The position numbers were made by a program, and so were the translations under genes. Under the pieces are notes generated by a model. The model was not told where the DNA came from. It searched no databases and saw only the letters and a program-made list of their open reading frames with translations. This document shows positions 15,869-24,130 of a stretch of 64,000 nucleotides of DNA, piece after piece (positions within the stretch are counted from its first letter, which is position 1; every line of letters begins with the position of its first letter). Source of the stretch: Streptomyces tendae (GTDB taxonomy: Bacteria; Actinomycetota; Actinomycetes; Streptomycetales; Streptomycetaceae); assembly GCF_008632955.1 (NCBI RefSeq), contig NZ_CP043959.1, forward strand, positions 4,898,001 to 4,962,000, given 5' to 3'.

Positions 15869-16674
15869 GGCGATGCGTCCTCCGTGTGCGTGCTGGTGCC
15901 GGGGTCGGGGAGCAGACCCTGGCGTCGTACCGTGGCCGCGAGCGTACGGTGTGCCGCCTGCTCGGCGAGCACCACCCGCTCCTGCGGCAGGGCGCGCTGC
16001 CACCATTCTCCGGCAGCGGCGTCGGCGGTCGCCCGCAGGTCGACCACGGCGCCGGCGAGTGCGCGCCGGGCGGTCTCCAGGTCCGTGACCGTCGTGCCGG
16101 GGGCGGCCACCAGGCGGGCCGCGTGCTCACGGGCCCGGTCGACGGCGGCGAGCGACCGCTCGACGCGCCGGCCCGCCCGGCGGTTGGTGACGGCCACAGC
16201 GGCGGCGAAGCCGACCAGGGCGCCGACCAGGGTGTCCACCACGCGGCCGGTGACCAGCTCGCCGGTCGGCTGGTGACCGGGCAGCTCGGTGACCAGCAGG
16301 GCCAGCGGGGTCACGCAGACGCTGCCGAGCCAGTAGTTGCGGCCGATGAGTGCCTCGGCGCCGAAGTTGCAGGCCAGGATGCACAGGAGGAGCGCGAGCG
16401 GGCCGAGCTGGGCGACCGGGGCGATCGCCGCGAAGAGCAGCACGCCGGCCAGGTTGCCGACGACGCGCTGCACGCCCCGGCTCCAGGTGAGCGTGATGTT
16501 GGCCTGGTAGAGGGAGGCCGCGGTGACGAGGGCCCAGTAGGGGCGGTCGGCGCCGAGGGCGAGGGAGGCGTAGCCGGCGAGGGCGCAGCCGAGGGCGGTA
16601 CGGACGGCGATGGGGGCCAGGGGGCCGAGCCTGCTCCACAGCGGGCGGGGCGCGGTGGCGCGCTCGGCGGCCAC
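15865..16674 (-). CDS. FUSC family protein, C-terminal half (frame-shifted from N-half)
   Basis: This 269-residue open frame is the second half of a FUSC (aromatic-acid or fusaric-acid resistance type) exporter. Its membrane segments PIAVRTALGCALAGYASLAL, the adjacent ALVTAASLYQ region and the FUSC motif QRVVGNLAGVLLF are followed by a cytoplasmic helical domain. The same frame stays open upstream through an acidic linker (DPRTAPLPDDDPRTDAPRGE), with good codon usage but no convincing start; a GTG at 16674 has only a weak site. Most likely it is fused to the 16727-17599 part in an intact gene. It overlaps the MarR start by four bases. Confidence 0.8.
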   Translation of the reverse strand: MAAERATAPRPLWSRLGPLAPIAVRTALGCALAGYASLALGADRPYWALVTAASLYQANITLTWSRGVQRVVGNLAGVLLFAAIAPVAQLGPLALLLCILACNFGAEALIGRNYWLGSVCVTPLALLVTELPGHQPTGELVTGRVVDTLVGALVGFAAAVAVTNRRAGRRVERSLAAVDRAREHAARLVAAPGTTVTDLETARRALAGAVVDLRATADAAAGEWWQRALPQERVVLAEQAAHRTLAATVRRQGLLPDPGTSTHTEDASP

Positions 16675-16726
16675 CCCCAGAAGCTCGTCGCGCTCCCCGC
16701 GCGGGGCGTCGGTGCGCGGGTCGTCG

Positions 16727-17599
16727 TCAGGCAGAGGCGCGGTGCGCGGGTCGTCGCCGCGCGGGTCTCCGGTGCGCGGGATCCGGCCCGTGCCCCGTAC
16801 GCGCGGCCCAGGCGCGCAGGCGCGCGGGGTCGGCGTCGGCCGGTGCGGCGAGCGCGACCTCGGCGCGGACGACGAGCCGCTCCAGGGCGCGGCGCGTGGC
16901 CGAAGGGCGGTTGCCGACCGCGAGCAGGGTCTGCCAGGCGGCGTGGACGGCCGCGTAGGCGGCGGAACGGGCGCCGGAGGCCCCGTCGCCGGTCCGCGCG
17001 GCCTCGGCGTACGCGGCGGTGGCGTTCAGCGCCTGCGCGGTGGCCCGCCGCTCCGGACCGTGCGGGCGGAAGGGCGCCGGGGCCATGCCCACCAGCCAGG
17101 CCCACACACCGGCCGCGGCGGACAGCGCGAGGTGGCCGGGGACCTGGCCGAGGGTCTGCGGGACGAACAGCGAGGCCGAGCTGACGAACGTGAGGATCAC
17201 ATGGGCGGGCGGCCCGACCCGGGCCACGTCGCACACCACCTTCTGCAGGGCGGCCAGCAGGGCGCCGACGGTCACCAGGATCACGGCGTTGCGGGTGAGG
17301 GAGGCGGAGACCAGGGCCACGGCGAGGCCGCCGAGCATGCCGAGGACGACTCCCGCCAGCACCTTGGCCCGGGCGGCGTAGGGGCGGTTGTGGGCGTAGA
17401 GGGCGCACAGGGAGCCGGCCATGGTGTACACCGCGAGGTCGAGCCGGCCGAGCGTCAGCAGGAGCAGGCTGGGCGGTGCGACGGCGGCGATCACGCTGAA
17501 CGCCGGTTTGAACCAGACGTCGGAGGGCCGCCCGAGGCGCAGCGCGCCGACGACCGGGAGGCGCCGGACACGCGTGGGGGTGGGGGTCGCACTGCTCAT
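16727..17599 (-). CDS. FUSC family protein, N-terminal half (frame broken near 16790)
   Basis: The 290-residue frame opens MSSATPTPTRVRR and has several membrane helices: VIAAVAPPSLLLLTLGRLDL, AVYTMAGSLCALYA, VLGMLGGLAVALVSA and the ILVTVGALLAALQK segment. These match the N-half of FUSC transporters of about 550 residues. After ARLRAWAARTG the frame turns Arg/Pro-rich and stops, while the next frame continues with clean coding. One extra base near 16790 would explain this. The linker DNA carries a 30-bp repeat (GGTGCGCGGG at 16711, 16741, 16771), a slippage-prone site. TAACAT lies 8 bases before the ATG, so the message is probably leaderless. Confidence 0.82.
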   Translation of the reverse strand: MSSATPTPTRVRRLPVVGALRLGRPSDVWFKPAFSVIAAVAPPSLLLLTLGRLDLAVYTMAGSLCALYAHNRPYAARAKVLAGVVLGMLGGLAVALVSASLTRNAVILVTVGALLAALQKVVCDVARVGPPAHVILTFVSSASLFVPQTLGQVPGHLALSAAAGVWAWLVGMAPAPFRPHGPERRATAQALNATAAYAEAARTGDGASGARSAAYAAVHAAWQTLLAVGNRPSATRRALERLVVRAEVALAAPADADPARLRAWAARTGHGPDPAHRRPARRRPAHRASA

Positions 17600-17607
17600 G
17601 AGAAGCA

Positions 17608-17636
17608 ATGTTAACAGGTGTTTTACCGGTAAATCA
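17608..17636 (-). promoter_or_regulatory. FUSC-MarR operon promoter with 18-bp palindromic operator
   Basis: On the minus strand TAACAT (17608-17613) is the -10. About 5 bases upstream of it lies a dyad at 17619-17636, symmetric at 16 of 18 positions, whose core TTTACCGGTAAA (17622-17633) is a perfect 12-bp palindrome. It covers the -35 to spacer region, ideal for repression by the MarR protein encoded in the operon. Confidence 0.65.
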
Positions 17637-17817
17637 TTGGCGCCCGACCCCGAGAGTCGTTCACCCGACCCCGCGAGTCGTTCAAGGGGGGTCCTGTCCA
17701 CACCGCGGTCCGCCGCGCTCCCCCGGGAGCCCCCCTCGTACCCCTTCGCGCTCGCGTACACGCCGTCCGGCGAGGGCATCCCCTGACCGTCCGGTGGAGC
17801 GGCATGAGGGGGCTCGC

Positions 17818-18360
17818 GTGCACGGACCTGGATCGTCCGGCTGGCTGCTGGTGGCGCTCTGCGCGGCGACCGGCATGTACTGCCTGCTGCGGATGCGCAG
17901 CGGCGTGGAGGAACAGCGCCGGGCCGCCGGCGGCGAGGCGCTGATGGGGTTCGGGATGGCGGCGATGGCGGTGCCTGCGGCGGCGTTCACCCCGCCGGCC
18001 TGGACCTGGCCGCTCTGGGCGGCGGTGTTCGGGGCGGCCGGTCTGCACGCGCTGTGGTCGGCCCGCGCCTCCGCGCGCCATCTGCACCACGCGGTGGGGG
18101 CGGGCGCGATGGTCTACATGGCCGTGACGATGGCGGCCACCCCGGGCGGGGCGCACCACGGCGGTGCGGGCACCCCCCTGCTCACCGGGGTCCTGCTGCT
18201 GTACTTCGCCGCGTACGTGCTGGTGACGGGCGCGCGGCTGGTGCCCGTGGCCGCCGTGGCGGGAGGCCCGGCGACCGACTGGGGCGACCGGCCGGAAGTG
18301 GCGCGGGCCTGCCGGCTGTCGATGGGGATCGCGATGGTGGCGATGCTGCTGACGATGTGA
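17818..18360 (+). CDS. DUF5134 family membrane protein
   Basis: A 180-residue integral membrane protein with about five hydrophobic segments: GWLLVALCAATGMYCLLRM, MGFGMAAMAVPAAAF, PLWAAVFGAAGLHALWSA, GAMVYMAVTMA and LLTGVLLLYFAAYVLVTG. A His-rich loop (RHLHHAVGAGA and GGAHHGGAG) could bind a metal. These features fit DUF5134, of unknown function. GTG at 17818 follows GGGGG; an in-frame upstream extension would read through the divergent FUSC promoter. The next genes also encode membrane proteins. Confidence 0.85.
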   Translation: MHGPGSSGWLLVALCAATGMYCLLRMRSGVEEQRRAAGGEALMGFGMAAMAVPAAAFTPPAWTWPLWAAVFGAAGLHALWSARASARHLHHAVGAGAMVYMAVTMAATPGGAHHGGAGTPLLTGVLLLYFAAYVLVTGARLVPVAAVAGGPATDWGDRPEVARACRLSMGIAMVAMLLTM

Positions 18361-18463
18361 GGGCGCGCAGGAGGCCGTCCGGGCACCGCGCGTGACCGTT
18401 GTCTGCGTCACTTCCTGCCGCGGGTCCGTATCCACGGGCGGTCCGCGCTTCTAGGCTGCTGCC

Positions 18464-19399
18464 ATGATCCTCCCCGCGGTCCTGCTGATGCTCGGCGTCC
18501 TGACCGCTGCCGTGGGTCCCCGGCTGCTCGCGCGGGCCGACTGGCCGGACCGTGAGCCGATCGTCGCCCTGTGGGCCTGGCAGTGCGTGATCGCGGCGGT
18601 GCTGCTGTGCTGCGCCCTGTCGATGACGTTCAGCGCGGCGGCCGCCTGGCGGGCGGTGGGCGGCCACGTGTTCACCGGGGCGCCCGGCGCGGTGGTGGAG
18701 GCGTACACACTCGGGACGGCGGGGCTCTGGGCGCATGTCACGGCGGTGGCGCTGGCGTGCGGCGGGCTGTGGAGCGCGGCGATGCTGGTGCGGGAGATCG
18801 CGCGGGCCCGGACCCGGCGCCGGACGCGCCGTGCCGAGCTGCTGCGGCGGGCTCCGCTGCTGCCCGGCGAGGAGACGACGTCCGACCGGCTGGTGGTGCT
18901 GGAGGGTGACCGGCCCGACGCCTGGTGCCTGCCCGGCATCCCGCCCCAACTGGTCGTCACCACCGCCGCGTTGCGGCGGCTGAAGGGCCGCCAGCTGGAC
19001 GCCGTGCTGGCGCACGAGCGCGGTCACGCGCAGGCCCGGCACGACTGGCTGCTGCACTGCTCGTCGGCGCTGGCGGAGGGCTTCCCGCAGGTGCCGGTGT
19101 TCTCCGCGTTCCGCGACGAGATGCACCGGCTGGTCGAACTCGCCGCCGACGACACGGCGTCCCGCCGCTTCGGCCGGCTGACCACCGCCCTCGCCCTGGT
19201 CGAACTCAACGAGGACCGCGGTGTGTTCGGCCCCGGACCGGCGTCCCGCGCGGATGTCCCGGCGCGGGTGCACCGGCTGCTCGCACCGCGGGACCGGCTC
19301 ACTCCGGGACGGCGGCTGCGGCTGACGGCGGTCGCGTCGCTGGTGCCGGTGGTTCCCCTCCTCGTGGCGTTCCTGCCGGGATTGCGGGCACTGGGGTAG
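18464..19399 (+). CDS. M56/M48-type membrane zinc metallopeptidase
   Basis: A 311-residue membrane peptidase of the BlaR1/M56 type. Three N-terminal transmembrane segments (about residues 2-22, 35-62, 84-108) and one C-terminal segment flank a cytoplasmic gluzincin domain. That domain has LAHERGHAQARHD (zinc HEXXH, residues about 182-194) and LVELAADDTA (third ligand and helper Asp). WCLPG and VVTTAALRRL are typical. In Streptomyces such peptidases usually pair with a BlaI repressor; none is adjacent here. TAGGCT sits 6 bases before the ATG, so the message is likely leaderless. Confidence 0.9.
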   Translation: MILPAVLLMLGVLTAAVGPRLLARADWPDREPIVALWAWQCVIAAVLLCCALSMTFSAAAAWRAVGGHVFTGAPGAVVEAYTLGTAGLWAHVTAVALACGGLWSAAMLVREIARARTRRRTRRAELLRRAPLLPGEETTSDRLVVLEGDRPDAWCLPGIPPQLVVTTAALRRLKGRQLDAVLAHERGHAQARHDWLLHCSSALAEGFPQVPVFSAFRDEMHRLVELAADDTASRRFGRLTTALALVELNEDRGVFGPGPASRADVPARVHRLLAPRDRLTPGRRLRLTAVASLVPVVPLLVAFLPGLRALG

Positions 19400-19512
19400 A
19401 CGACGGCCCCGACGCGGCCGGACCGTCCCGGGACCGGGCCGGTCCGCGCCCCCAGTGGACCGGGCGTGCCGGGTTGCTGGCCCGGGCGCCTACGGTCGGC
19501 GAGGATCACCCC

Positions 19513-20313
19513 ATGCGCACCCCCCACGCCCCCGCACCGCCCCGGCCCGCCCGGCGCCGAACGCCGGCCCGCTCCGCGGCCGCTCCCGCAGCGGTTCTGG
19601 CCGTCGCCTCGGCCCTGCTGCTGGCGCTGGTCGCCGCCGAGTGGCGCCCCCTGCTGGACCTGGACGGCGACATCTCCCGGACCACCCACCGCTGGGCGGT
19701 CACGGAAGGGGGCCTGACCCGGGCGGCGCGGGTGCTGACGGACTGGGTGTGGGACCCCTGGACGATGCGTCTGCTGTGCGGGGTGGCCGCGATCTGGCTG
19801 GTCACGCGCCACGCGGCCCGGTGGACGGCGTTGTGGCTGGTCCTGGTGGTGGCCGTCGGAACGGCGCTGCAACAGGGACTCAAGGCCGTGGTGGACCGGG
19901 AGCGCCCGGTCTGGTCCGATCCGGTCGACACGGCGCACTACGCCGCCTTCCCGTCGGGTCACGCGATGACCGCGACGGTGGTGCTGGGTCTGCTGCTGTG
20001 GGTGCTGCGCCGTCGGGGGGCGGGTCCCGCGCTGTGGCGGACGGCGCTGGCCGTGGCGGTCGTCTCGGTGACCGGGGTCGGTCTCACCCGCGTCTGGCTC
20101 GGCGTGCACTGGCCGTCGGACGTGCTGGGCGGCTGGCTGCTCGGCGCCCTGGTGGTGGTCGCGGCGGTCGCGGTGCACCGGCGGCTGCGGCCCGTGACCG
20201 GCGAGGACTCGCGAGGGCGGACCGGCGGCCCGGGCTCGCCGTCGGTCACACGGAACCGTCCGCCTCGCCCCGAACCGTTCACCTCGGACGATCCCCCGCG
20301 TCGCCCGAGGTGA
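19513..20313 (+). CDS. PAP2 superfamily phosphatase
   Basis: A 266-residue membrane phosphatase of the PAP2 family that dephosphorylates lipid phosphates such as phosphatidate or undecaprenyl pyrophosphate. The three catalytic motifs are present: KAVVDRERP (about residues 121-129), FPSGHAMTA (about 146-154) and TRVWLGVHWPSDVLGG (about 193-208). Six hydrophobic segments surround them. A disordered Arg/Pro tail of about 45 residues ends the protein. The start follows GAGGA. Confidence 0.93.
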   Translation: MRTPHAPAPPRPARRRTPARSAAAPAAVLAVASALLLALVAAEWRPLLDLDGDISRTTHRWAVTEGGLTRAARVLTDWVWDPWTMRLLCGVAAIWLVTRHAARWTALWLVLVVAVGTALQQGLKAVVDRERPVWSDPVDTAHYAAFPSGHAMTATVVLGLLLWVLRRRGAGPALWRTALAVAVVSVTGVGLTRVWLGVHWPSDVLGGWLLGALVVVAAVAVHRRLRPVTGEDSRGRTGGPGSPSVTRNRPPRPEPFTSDDPPRRPR

Positions 20314-20361
20314 ACGGCAGCCCGAAGCGGGCCCGCCAAGGGCCCGTCCGGGTGCGCTGAG

Positions 20362-20386
20362 TATAGTTGGCTGGCAACCAGTCAAC
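20362..20386 (+). promoter_or_regulatory. TetR autoregulatory site overlapping TATAGT
   Basis: TATAGT (20362-20367) is a good -10. A 21-bp near-perfect dyad starts on it: arm GTTGGCTGG (20366-20374), 3-base centre, arm CCAGTCAAC (20378-20386), with 8 of 9 positions symmetric. It ends 13 bases before the TetR gene's start codon, so the protein probably represses itself. Confidence 0.7.
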
Positions 20387-20399
20387 GCAGGAGTCCAGC

Positions 20400-21077
20400 A
20401 TGTCCCCGCGCAGCGCCCTGGTCAATGAAGAGTTGCGTCGGCGTTCCAAGGAGCGGCTGCTGCACGCGGCCGTCGAGCTGGTCGACGAGCGCGGTTACGA
20501 GGCGACGACACTGGCCGACATCGCCGACCGGGCGGGCTCCGCGCGAGGTCTGGTGTCGTACTACTTCCCGGGGAAGCGGCAGCTCGTGCAGTCCGCGGTG
20601 CACCGGTTGATGCACCGCACCCTGGAGGAGGCGCTGGAGCGCGAGCCGCGCACGGAGGACGGCCGGGAGCGGATGGCGCGGGCCGTCGACGCGATCCTGG
20701 GCCTGGCGCGGGAGCGCCCGGTGCTGATGCGCTGGCACATGGCGGGGCTGCTGCAGGCCGAGGGTTTCCTGCCCTGTCCCGAACAGCGGCGGCTGGCGGA
20801 GCTGCTCAGCGACACCGTGGCCCGGCACGGTTCGGACGACGTCGACGCCGACTACCCCATGCTGCGGGCGCTGTTGATGGGCGCCGTGTACGCGGCCGTG
20901 ATGCCGGGGGCGCCGATGCCCGTACCGGTGCTGCGCGCCGAGCTGTTCAAGCGCTACCGGCTGGACTGGGAGATGGGCGTCCCGCCGGACCCCGAGGGGA
21001 CCGGCGGGACGGAGGAGAAGGACCGGACGGACATGGCCCGGTTCTTCGCGACGGAGCCGGGGACTCAGTCGAAGTAG
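20400..21077 (+). CDS. TetR/AcrR family transcriptional regulator
   Basis: A 225-residue TetR regulator. The N-terminal DNA-binding domain is clear: RRRSKERLLHAAVELVDERG, then TTLADIADRAGSARGLVSYY with recognition helix RGLVSYYFPGKRQL (about residues 45-60). The C-terminal helical domain (LGLARERPVLMRWHMAGLLQ and onward) binds an unknown ligand. The ATG at 20400 follows CGCAGGAG. The dyad at 20366-20386 immediately upstream is the likely operator. Its stop overlaps the convergent LVIVD gene by 13 bases. Confidence 0.94.
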   Translation: MSPRSALVNEELRRRSKERLLHAAVELVDERGYEATTLADIADRAGSARGLVSYYFPGKRQLVQSAVHRLMHRTLEEALEREPRTEDGRERMARAVDAILGLARERPVLMRWHMAGLLQAEGFLPCPEQRRLAELLSDTVARHGSDDVDADYPMLRALLMGAVYAAVMPGAPMPVPVLRAELFKRYRLDWEMGVPPDPEGTGGTEEKDRTDMARFFATEPGTQSK

Positions 21078-22567
21078 TCCGGCTGCGTCTGCACGTTGAG
21101 TTCCTTCATGTGGACCTTGCGGGCCGCGTCCGTGCGCTTGTCGTCGATCTTCAGGACGTCGAAGCCCTTGGCGATGTCGTTCGAGTAGATGTAGCCGTTG
21201 TAGTAGTACGCCGACCACGAACCACCGGTGACGAGCTGGTCGGTGGAGAGCGGACCGCGCTCGAAGTAGGCGATCTCCTTGGGCTTGCTGGAGTTGGTGA
21301 AGTCCCAGACGGAGATGCCGCCCTGGTACCAGGCCTGGACCATCAGGTCACGGCCGCGGACGGGGATCAGCGAGCCGTTGTGGGCCACGCAGTTCTCGGT
21401 GTCCGCCTGGTGGCGGGGGATCTTGAAGTAGCTGCGGAAGACCAGCTTGCTGCGGTCGCCCTTGCCGACGATGTCGTAGATGCCGTCCGCGCCGCGGTTG
21501 GGACCGATCTCCGCGTTGCAGGTGGCGGCGCCGCCACCGCCCAGCTCGTCGGTGAAGACGACCTTGTTGGCCTTCTGGTTGAACGTCGCGGAGTGCCAGA
21601 ACGCGAAGTTGACGTTGTCCTGGACCCGGTCGATGACCTTCGGGCGCTCGGGGTCCTTGATGGAGAACAGGATGCCGTCGCCCATGCAGGCGCCGGCGGC
21701 CAGGTCCTTCGAGGGCAGCACGGTGATGTCGTGGCAGCCGGTGGTCTTGGAGACGCCCGGGTTGGTGGGCGCGCCCGGGTTGCCGCCGCCGTCCGGGCCC
21801 TCACCCGGGAACAGCACGGGGAAGCCGACCACGGCGGCCTTGTGCGGGGCCTTGCGCGGAACCTTGATCACGGAGATGCCGTCGTGCGGCGGCCGGCAGT
21901 CCGGGTAGGCCGCGTTCGGCGAGTACGAGGAGACGTAGACGTAGACGTTCTTGCGGTCCGGCACCAGCGTGTGGGTGTGCGAGCCACAGGCGGTCTCGAC
22001 GGCGGCGACGTAGCGCGGGTTGCGCTTGTCGCTGATGTCGAAGACCTTCATGCCCTCCCAGGAGGACTTCTCGGTGGCCGGCTGCGTGGTGCTGTTGCAG
22101 CTGCTGTCGCTGCGCGAGGAGTCCGTCGACAGGAACAGCAGGTCGCCGGAGACGGAGATGTCGTTCTGCGAGCCGGGGCACAGCACCTGGGCGACCGTGC
22201 GGGGTGCCTTGGGGTTGCTGATGTCGAAGATGCGGAAGCCGTCGTAGTTGCCCGCGAAGGCGTACTTGCCCTGGAAGGCCAGGTCCGAGTTGGTGCCTGA
22301 CAGCACGTCCTTGGGGATGTTGGCCACATGCTTGATGTTGGCGGAGTGGACGACCTCGTCCTGGCCGGGTATCTCACCGCTCTTGATGGCGGCCCGGGCC
22401 TCTGCCTGGTCGCTGCGTGACACGTCCTTCGCGGCGGCGGGCGAGTCCCCCGGATCGGGGATCGCGACGGCGGGGGCCGCGGTGAGCAGCGCGGCCAGCA
22501 GGCCACCTGCCGCCGCGGCAACTCCCAGCCGTCTCCGCCGGGTTCGGGAAACGCTCAACAGGATCAC
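21065..22567 (-). CDS. Secreted LVIVD-repeat (beta-propeller) protein
   Basis: A 500-residue exported protein. The N-terminus has RTRRRRLGVAAAAGG and a hydrophobic stretch ending AAPAVAIP, a Sec or Tat-like signal. The mature part carries repeats of the pattern FAGNYDGFRIFDISNPKAP, MKVFDISDKRNPRYVAAVET, ILFSIKDPERPKVIDRV and ISVWDFTNSSKPKEIAYFE, typical of the LVIVD seven-bladed propeller. Several paired Cys residues suggest disulfides. Function is unknown; related proteins are surface or periplasmic. GTG 22567 follows GGGAGGA. It is divergent from a DUF305 lipoprotein gene, a frequent pairing in Streptomyces. Confidence 0.9.
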   Translation of the reverse strand: MILLSVSRTRRRRLGVAAAAGGLLAALLTAAPAVAIPDPGDSPAAAKDVSRSDQAEARAAIKSGEIPGQDEVVHSANIKHVANIPKDVLSGTNSDLAFQGKYAFAGNYDGFRIFDISNPKAPRTVAQVLCPGSQNDISVSGDLLFLSTDSSRSDSSCNSTTQPATEKSSWEGMKVFDISDKRNPRYVAAVETACGSHTHTLVPDRKNVYVYVSSYSPNAAYPDCRPPHDGISVIKVPRKAPHKAAVVGFPVLFPGEGPDGGGNPGAPTNPGVSKTTGCHDITVLPSKDLAAGACMGDGILFSIKDPERPKVIDRVQDNVNFAFWHSATFNQKANKVVFTDELGGGGAATCNAEIGPNRGADGIYDIVGKGDRSKLVFRSYFKIPRHQADTENCVAHNGSLIPVRGRDLMVQAWYQGGISVWDFTNSSKPKEIAYFERGPLSTDQLVTGGSWSAYYYNGYIYSNDIAKGFDVLKIDDKRTDAARKVHMKELNVQTQPDYFD

Positions 22568-22659
22568 TGTTTTTCCTCCCTGGTTCCGTTCACGTCGGAA
22601 CGGTTCGGCACCGGCAGTATCGTCGTCGACATGCACATACCAACAGGGGGCAACACCAT

Positions 22660-22688
22660 CGCAACAAAGTTTTTTGATCAAAGTTGCG
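22660..22688. promoter_or_regulatory. AT-rich dyad in the LVIVD/DUF305 divergent region
   Basis: CGCAAC (22660-22665) and GTTGCG (22683-22688) are perfect arms around an AT-rich 17-base centre (AAAGTTTTTTGATCAAA). This stands out in a 73% GC background, and both divergent promoters probably lie around it. Confidence 0.4.
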
Positions 22689-22775
22689 CGGAAGCGTGCT
22701 AGGACGGTCACCGACACTCACGAGGTGTTCCGCACCACCGCCGAGCGGGATCACCGCCAGCCACTGGAGGTCCAT

Positions 22776-23441
22776 GTGCACAACCGCCGCCGCGTGCCGC
22801 GCCTGTCCGTCGTCACCGCCGGGCTGACCGCGCTGGCCGTCCTCGGGCTCGTGGGCTGCGACTCGGACGCGGACGACACCAGGTCGGCCCCCGCGACCGG
22901 GCCATCGGTGATCGCGCCCGGCGCGCCCGGCGAGGAGAACCGGACCCTGTCGGCCGAGGAGGCCCAGCAGCAGCGCACCGAGGACGACTCCCCCAACTCC
23001 GCGGACGTGTCCTACGCGCGGATGATGATCCAGCACCACGCGCAGGCGCTGGACATGACCGCACTCGCGCCCGGGCGCGCCGAGTCGGTGAAGGTGGTCA
23101 AGCTGGCCGAGCGGATCGCCGCCGCGCAGAAGCCGGAGATCGGCGCGATGCGGGGCTGGCTGCGCACCCACGGCAAGCCGGAGCAGGAATCGGGGCACGG
23201 GCACGACCACGCGACGATGCCCGGGATGGCCACCGAGGCGCAGCTGAAGCAGTTGCGCGCGGCCGAGGGCAAGGCCTTCGACCAGTTGTTCCTCACGCTG
23301 ATGATCACGCACCACCAGGGCGCGATCACCATGGCCACGGACGTGAAGGGCGAGGGGAACAACATCCAGATCGAGGAGATGGCGGACGACGTGGTCGCGC
23401 AGCAGACCAGCGAGATCAACCGGATGCGCGACCTGCTGTGA
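22776..23441 (+). CDS. DUF305 domain lipoprotein
   Basis: A 221-residue lipoprotein with the lipobox LAVLGLVGC (Cys at about residue 28) and two DUF305 halves, each with a His pair: ARMMIQHHAQALDMTAL and LFLTLMITHHQGAITMA. A linker with HGHDHATMPGMA is rich in His and Met. DUF305 proteins are ferritin-like four-helix bundles implicated in copper handling in several bacteria, and the His/Met content supports a metal role (inference). GTG 22776 follows GGAGG. It is divergent from the LVIVD gene. Confidence 0.9.
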   Translation: MHNRRRVPRLSVVTAGLTALAVLGLVGCDSDADDTRSAPATGPSVIAPGAPGEENRTLSAEEAQQQRTEDDSPNSADVSYARMMIQHHAQALDMTALAPGRAESVKVVKLAERIAAAQKPEIGAMRGWLRTHGKPEQESGHGHDHATMPGMATEAQLKQLRAAEGKAFDQLFLTLMITHHQGAITMATDVKGEGNNIQIEEMADDVVAQQTSEINRMRDLL

Positions 23442-23465
23442 CGCCCCGCCGGGAGGGCGGGCCGC

Positions 23466-23930
23466 TCAGCGGCGGGCGTGTCGCGGGGAGAGCAGACCCG
23501 CGTCGCGCGTCCGCCCGATGAGCCGCAGCGCCCCGCGACGGCTGTATCCGGTCCGGTCCATCACCGCGAGGACCGGATCGGCGCCGCGTTCCTGCGCCGC
23601 GCGGTAGGTGCGGGCCACCAGCGGCCACTGCGTCCGCCCGCCGGACGGGCCGGAGCCGTCCCGGTGCGCACCGCCGGCGTCCTCCTCGCGTTCCGGTTCC
23701 GGCTCGGCGCCGCAGGCCTCGGCCAGCGGTCCTTCGATCCAGTCGGCGAACACGGCCAGGTCCTCCAGGGCGAGCGCCGGGCGGGCCTGGACGTCCTCCA
23801 CGCAGACCCACCCCTCGCACACCGTCGCCAGCGCCTCGATCGTGGCCCCGTCACGGAAGGCCACCCGCACATGGAGCCACCGGGTGGCCCGCTCGCCCTC
23901 CCGCACCTCCCACGCGGGCCACACGGACAC
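23466..23930 (-). CDS. DUF6214 family protein
   Basis: A 154-residue protein from the GTG at 23930, which follows GGAGGG. An upstream GTG at 23984 gives a longer form but has no ribosome site. It contains an N-terminal beta-rich half (WPAWEVREGERATRWLHVRV, ATIEALATVCEGWVCVEDVQ), an acidic linker and a helical C-terminus resembling the DUF6214 family. No function is known. It is convergent with the DUF305 gene. Confidence 0.78.
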   Translation of the reverse strand: MSVWPAWEVREGERATRWLHVRVAFRDGATIEALATVCEGWVCVEDVQARPALALEDLAVFADWIEGPLAEACGAEPEPEREEDAGGAHRDGSGPSGGRTQWPLVARTYRAAQERGADPVLAVMDRTGYSRRGALRLIGRTRDAGLLSPRHARR

Positions 23931-24130
23931 CGCACCCTCCGCCGGAGAGCGATCGGAAAGTTGAAGAAAAGATGCCTCGAGCACACAGGCAACGTAACCG
24001 TGTGATCAGTTTCCCTTCGTAGGAACACGCACCCCGGACGGCCGACGGCACCCTGTCAGCGGAGTGCGGACGGTGCCATGCTGGAGGCATCGGCGATCTC
24101 CTGTCGATCCCCCGGGGTGAGGAGTTCCGC

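Noticed and set aside
16727..16790. The Arg/Pro-rich end of the FUSC N-half as a true C-terminus
   Set aside because: Its third positions contain A/T while the next frame has normal bias and an acidic linker, so it is out-of-frame translation.
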